Part shown: positions 8,150-11,084 of the stretch, piece by piece
Position numbering within the stretch: position 1 is the first letter of the stretch
Layout: each line of letters begins with the position of its first letter
DNA from: an uncultured Prevotella sp.
Lineage (GTDB): Bacteria > Bacteroidota > Bacteroidia > Bacteroidales > Bacteroidaceae
Length of the DNA stretch: 11,084 bases
Direction: 5' to 3'
Assembly (NCBI GenBank): GCA_947072805.1
Contig: CAMTJK010000106.1
Coordinates: 1-11,084, forward strand
Made by a program: the position numbers and the translations under genes
Notes under the pieces: model-generated
Told to the model about the DNA's origin: nothing
The model's database searches: none
The model's input: only the letters and a program-made list of their open reading frames with translations

Positions 8150-9022
8150 ATGCAGAAAAGCAAATACATGTTGGCAAACGAACGCGACCAGCAGTGGGGG
8201 CTTACGGTCAGCACTGTAGGATATGAAGAGATAGGACCGGGAGAGCCCTATCCCACCCGCGGACATGCCGATGGCTATTACTTCAACCTCGAAGAGGGCA
8301 GAGAACTTAACGAATATCAACTGCTATACATACCTGAAGGCAGCGGCATCTTTCACAGCACCACCGTGCCGGAGACAGAACTGCGCGAGGGAGACATGTT
8401 CCTGCTGTTTCCAGGAGAATGGCACTCCTACCATCCGCGACCTGAACAGGGATGGAAAAGCTACTGGATAGGCTTCAAGGGAAAGAACATTGACGACAGG
8501 GTGAACCTCGGATTCCTGCGCAAGGACAAGCCCATCTATCACATCGGCTATTCGTATGAGATTGTACACCTCTACGAGCAGGCCTTCGCCACAGCCAACG
8601 AGGAGCAGGCAAGCTCTCAACAGATGCTTGCAGGCATAGTAAACTACCTTATAGGAATAATGTATTCGCTCGAACGCAACATAGAGTTCAACAAGAACCA
8701 CGCTCACGTGGACATGGTGAAACGCGCACGCTTACGCATCTACGAGGCCTTGGAAAGCAGTCTGACCATCCAGCAGATAGCCGAGGAAATGGGAGTAAGC
8801 TACTCGAACTTCCGCAAGCTGTTCAAGGAATACACGGGATTGAGCCCGGCAACCTACCAGCAGGACCTGAAGCTGCTGCGCGCAAAGGAGTTGCTCAGCA
8901 CCACCAACCTTAGCGTAAAGGAAATAGCATACAAGCTTAACTTCGATTCGCCCGACTATTTTTCGGCGAAGTTCAAAATAAAGACAGGACGCAAGCCAAG
9001 CGACATGAGACAAAAGAAATAA
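8150..9022 (+). CDS. AraC-family transcriptional regulator with cupin-like sensor domain
   Basis: 290 residues, usual length. The N-terminal half (about 10-110) fits an AraC-type cupin ligand-binding domain: YIPEGSGIFHS, then EGDMFLLFPGEWHSYHP and a following YWIGFKG. The C-terminal domain (about 188-288) has two helix-turn-helix units, near 205-225 (LTIQQIAEEMGVSYSNFRKLF) and 253-277 (NLSVKEIAYKLNFDSPDYFSA), ending with the GRKPSDMR tail typical of AraC proteins. There is no receiver domain, so it is not a direct phosphorelay target and should respond to a small ligand. In this family that is often a sugar, but here that is inference. It starts 5 nt after the intact kinase stops and is the last gene of the operon, ending just before a strong hairpin. 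An alternative start is the ATG at 8168, which would remove six residues; 8150 is chosen for its tight spacing to the upstream stop. Confidence 0.92.
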   Translation: MQKSKYMLANERDQQWGLTVSTVGYEEIGPGEPYPTRGHADGYYFNLEEGRELNEYQLLYIPEGSGIFHSTTVPETELREGDMFLLFPGEWHSYHPRPEQGWKSYWIGFKGKNIDDRVNLGFLRKDKPIYHIGYSYEIVHLYEQAFATANEEQASSQQMLAGIVNYLIGIMYSLERNIEFNKNHAHVDMVKRARLRIYEALESSLTIQQIAEEMGVSYSNFRKLFKEYTGLSPATYQQDLKLLRAKELLSTTNLSVKEIAYKLNFDSPDYFSAKFKIKTGRKPSDMRQKK

Positions 9023-9059
9023 GCCGCTTACAAGCAAGGCAAACCCTATACGGAACAAA

Positions 9060-9108
9060 AAGAAAGAGACTGTAACGCCACAGATGTTCACGTTACAGTC
9101 TCTTTCTT
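9060..9108. terminator. Perfect 18-bp hairpin terminator after the sensory operon
   Basis: AAGAAAGAGACTGTAACG (9060-9077) is perfectly complementary to 9091-9108, with a 13-nt loop. On the plus strand the 3' arm ends in CTCTTTCTTAT. On the minus strand the other arm is followed by TTTG, making a T-rich CTTTCTTTTTG. It can therefore stop transcripts from both directions, and it begins 38 nt after the stop of the AraC-family gene. Confidence 0.85.
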
Positions 9109-9125
9109 ATTCACTATCCTTATTC

Positions 9126-9173
9126 AAATGGTTCATCAGCGTTATCATCATAACAGTCTGATGAACCATTTTT
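9126..9173. terminator. 14-bp nested hairpin terminator
   Basis: AAATGGTTCATCAG (9126-9139) pairs perfectly with 9158-9171. Inside its loop GTTAT (9141-9145) pairs with ATAAC (9150-9154) around CATC, extending the stem across a small internal loop. The plus-strand 3' arm runs into TTTTT (9169-9173), as in an intrinsic terminator. For the minus-strand antiporter gene, whose stop lies at 9182-9184, this is the first hairpin in the 3' untranslated region; the minus-strand T-run is short (TTT then GAATA). Confidence 0.8.
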
Positions 9174-9181
9174 CTTATATT

Positions 9182-10528
9182 TCAAAACAGGTAAGCACGC
9201 TCAAGCCAATATACCACGATGCCTGCAAGATAGCCTACGAACGCTATCCACGAGATGTGCTTCATATACCATCCGAAGGTTATCTTTTCGAGTCCCATCA
9301 CAACCACTCCGGCTGCCGAACCGATGATGAGCATCGAGCCGCCCACTCCTGCACAATATGCAAGCAACTGCCAGAAGATGCCATCCACGGCGAAGTCACC
9401 GCAGGCTGCCACCGGATACATTCCCATGCAGCCGGCCACAAGAGGCACGTTGTCTACAATGCTTGAGAGCACGCCGATGATGCCCGTCACAAGATAATGA
9501 TTGCCGTCGAACGCCACGTTAAGTCCGTTGCCGAGCATGGTGAGCACGCCTATGGTTTCCAGACAAGCCACTGCCATGAGTATGCCGAGGAAGAAGAGTA
9601 TGGTGCCCATGTCGATGCGTGTGAGCATACGGGTTATACGCTTCTGCATTCCGCTCTCTTCGTCTTCATGACAGCGACGGTAGAACACCTCGGTAACAGT
9701 CCACAGTATGCCCAGCACGAGCAGTATGCCCACGAAAGGAGGCAGATGGGTTATAGACTTGAAGATGGGAACGAAAATCAATCCGCCCACGCCGAGGAAG
9801 AATACGGCTTTGCGCTGTGCAGCCGTGAGATCGTTGTCGTCAGCTTCCTGCATTTCAGCAGAATTGCTGAGCGTGGCAAAGTTGCCTTTCAGCGACAAAG
9901 AGAGTATGTAAGCAGGTATAACCATCGATACGATGGATGGTATTGTAATTTCGGTTATTACGCCCAGTGCCGTAATCAATCCCTTATTCCATAGCATTAT
10001 GGTGGTAACATCACCTATTGGCGAGAAAGCACCGCCCGAGTTTGCCGCTATTATAACGAGCGAGGCATATATTAATCTGTCCTTGCGGTCTTCCACGAGC
10101 TTGCGCAGTATCATAATCATCACGATACTCGTTGTGAGGTTGTCGAGGATGGCAGAAAGGATGAACGTCATCACGGCTATTCGCCACAGGAGCGCCCGCT
10201 TGCTGCGTGTCTGCATCATGTCACGCACAAAGTTGAAGCCTCCGTTCTGATCGACCACCTCGACGATGGTCATCGCTCCCATGAGGAAGAAGAGCGTTGT
10301 CGATGTACTTCCGAGATGCTTCTCTATCACCTCGCTTACCGCAAGTGCCGCATGGTCGCCCACAGCCGATGCTATATAGCTTGCGGGATCGATCATAAAG
10401 AGTGTCCAGCAGAACACGAACATGAGCAGGGCGATTGCAGCCTTGTTCACTTTTGTAAGGCTTTCGACGGCTATGCACAGATAGCCGAGCACGAATACCA
10501 CTACAATCAAAAGAGTTAGTGTTGTCAT
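9182..10528 (-). CDS. nhaD: NhaD-type Na+/H+ antiporter
   Basis: 448 residues, polytopic, with roughly a dozen hydrophobic stretches. It belongs to the ion-transporter superfamily that includes NhaD and ArsB/CitM-like carriers. NhaD-specific signatures are SAILDNLTTSIV at 125-136 (Asp129-Asn130), NSGGAFSPIGDVTT at 163-176 and, in the second half, SSIVDNVPLVA at 355-365 (Asp359-Asn360). These are the two inverted-repeat pore motifs. The family exchanges cytoplasmic Na+ or Li+ for H+ across the inner membrane and supports salt and alkaline pH tolerance. The start (ATG read from 10528) is followed directly by the first hydrophobic segment. It is convergent with the sensory operon and separated from it by two terminators, so a functional link is not indicated. 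It appears complete and monocistronic within the window. Confidence 0.93.
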   Translation of the reverse strand: MTTLTLLIVVVFVLGYLCIAVESLTKVNKAAIALLMFVFCWTLFMIDPASYIASAVGDHAALAVSEVIEKHLGSTSTTLFFLMGAMTIVEVVDQNGGFNFVRDMMQTRSKRALLWRIAVMTFILSAILDNLTTSIVMIMILRKLVEDRKDRLIYASLVIIAANSGGAFSPIGDVTTIMLWNKGLITALGVITEITIPSIVSMVIPAYILSLSLKGNFATLSNSAEMQEADDNDLTAAQRKAVFFLGVGGLIFVPIFKSITHLPPFVGILLVLGILWTVTEVFYRRCHEDEESGMQKRITRMLTRIDMGTILFFLGILMAVACLETIGVLTMLGNGLNVAFDGNHYLVTGIIGVLSSIVDNVPLVAGCMGMYPVAACGDFAVDGIFWQLLAYCAGVGGSMLIIGSAAGVVVMGLEKITFGWYMKHISWIAFVGYLAGIVVYWLERAYLF

Positions 10529-10629
10529 TTTTTCAGATTATTATTTGTTAGTTTGTTTTTTCCGGTAAAGAATTGTCTGCAATGCCGGCAGAAGTATTTT
10601 TCATAGTGCCGCCTGCCGCAAACACGGTG

Positions 10630-10637
10630 CAAAAGTA
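10630..10637 (-). promoter_or_regulatory. Probable -7 element for nhaD
   Basis: Read on the minus strand this is TACTTTTG, matching TAnnTTTG. It lies about 100 nt upstream of the nhaD start codon, implying a leader of roughly 90-95 nt. No TTTG is found at the preferred 19-21 nt spacing; the nearest candidate TTG (minus strand, 10657-10655) leaves a 17-nt spacer. A weak stem (10586-10591 with 10613-10618) can form in the leader, but I would not call a riboswitch from it. Confidence 0.5.
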
Positions 10638-10778
10638 GTACATTTTTCAATAGGCAATCGCGGCAAAGGCGCAAATATTTACGTAATCGTTTACTGAAAA
10701 AAGGTCAAGTCCGGAATAAATATTGAGGCTTTGCGGCGCTATGCCCTCGGCAACACCTGCCGTACACAAGAAGCAACT

Positions 10779-10790
10779 ATAGACGTCTAT
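10779..10790. repeat. 12-nt perfect palindrome
   Basis: ATAGACGTCTAT reads the same on both strands, with its centre between 10784 and 10785. It could be an operator half-site pair for a dimeric regulator, but a 12-nt palindrome can occur by chance and no second copy was noticed in the window. Confidence 0.3.
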
Positions 10791-11010
10791 GCGGAAAGGG
10801 CGTTCTGTACAAGAAGAACTGAAAAGGCATAGAGATGAACGGCGAGAACGGAAGCGTAGAACTTAGTCGCATAGTAGAACAAGACCGCTCTGCCATTCCG
10901 TTTTTCAACGTTGGTCTGTCGTACAGCCTGTTCAAATAACTCGGTCTTTTCTTATAGTCAGCCACATGTTTTTTCATCCCGAAGCGGTCTCTTACCCATG
11001 ACCTATTGGG

Positions 11011-11038
11011 AATGAAATACTATCATTATAGTTTCATT
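11011..11038. repeat. A/T-rich imperfect inverted repeat
   Basis: AATGAAA (11011-11017) plus CTAT (11020-11023) pairs with ATAG plus TTTCATT (11028-11038), giving 11 bp with a 2-nt bulge (TA, 11018-11019) and a CATT loop. It has few G/C pairs and no T-run directly after it, so it suits an operator or weak stem better than an intrinsic terminator. It may belong to the control region of a gene beyond the right edge. Confidence 0.35.
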
Positions 11039-11084
11039 AACAGTTTAGAAAAATCTTTACTTTAACGTGTGTTAATCGGCATCC

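Larger units (their letters stand above)
10638..11084. other. Intergenic region right of nhaD
   Basis: No convincing gene is seen. A minus-strand frame of 66 codons (10977-10777) has low-complexity Ser/Phe/Arg-rich content and no recognisable fold. A plus-strand frame of 34 codons (10835-10939) ends in residues resembling the last strand of an outer-membrane barrel and might be a gene remnant, with low support. The stretch also contains a 12-nt palindrome and an A/T-rich hairpin, listed separately. No tRNA or rRNA-like structure was noticed. Confidence 0.5.

Noticed and set aside
9497..9994. Plus-strand frame of 165 codons opposite nhaD
   Set aside because: It is antisense to a clear NhaD coding sequence and its translation (His/Tyr/Glu-rich) has no recognisable domain.
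10777..10977. Minus-strand frame of 66 codons right of nhaD
   Set aside because: The composition is biased (Ser, Phe, Arg), no domain or membrane pattern is evident, and there is no promoter or start context to support it.
10882..10990. Inverted pair AGACCGCT / AGCGGTCT
   Set aside because: Eight bases each and 93 nt apart, with no terminal duplication or transposase; most likely chance.

Overview
The window looks like chromosomal DNA of a Bacteroidales bacterium, most like Prevotella or a close relative. The evidence is two promoter elements of the Bacteroidetes type (TAnnTTTG at -7, one of them with a TTTG at -33 and a 20-nt spacer), A-rich start regions without clear Shine-Dalgarno sequences, frequent ATA and AGA codons, and protein families typical of that group. 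Genus is an inference.

Layout. (1) 1-227: non-coding upstream region with a -7 promoter element at 196-203. (2) 228-2417: a two-gene operon encoding an OmpR/PhoB-type response regulator and a PhoR-like membrane sensor kinase, separated by a 75-nt spacer that holds a GC-rich hairpin. (3) 2422-9022: a second operon with its own well-formed promoter and three tightly packed genes (7-nt and 5-nt gaps). Two are tandem paralogues of exactly 932 codons, each reading signal peptide, periplasmic family-3 solute-binding domain, one membrane segment, about three PAS domains and a histidine-kinase core. The third is an AraC-family regulator with a cupin-like N-terminus. (4) 9023-9181: a convergent intergenic region with two strong hairpins. 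(5) 9182-10528, minus strand: a NhaD-type Na+/H+ antiporter. (6) 10529-11084: about 555 nt with no convincing gene. It holds a likely nhaD -7 element, a 12-nt palindrome and an A/T-rich hairpin.

The most interesting part is the three-gene sensory operon. The second kinase (5346-8144) has an intact core: phospho-acceptor His716, N box, G1 and the G2 glycines. The first (2540-5338) has tyrosine (Tyr713, codon TAC at 4676-4678) where the histidine should be, and its G2 box and ATP lid are badly eroded, yet the reading frame is open and the rest of the architecture is kept. This resembles the logic of Caulobacter DivL, a kinase-like protein with Tyr in place of His. The pair may be a catalytic kinase plus a pseudokinase partner, perhaps a heterodimer combining two ligand-binding domains. 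Neither kinase carries a receiver domain and neither does the AraC regulator, so the output route cannot be read from the operon. Possible routes are the neighbouring response regulator (228-923), one encoded elsewhere, or an indirect link. No sequence search or structure prediction was run; domain calls come from reading motifs.
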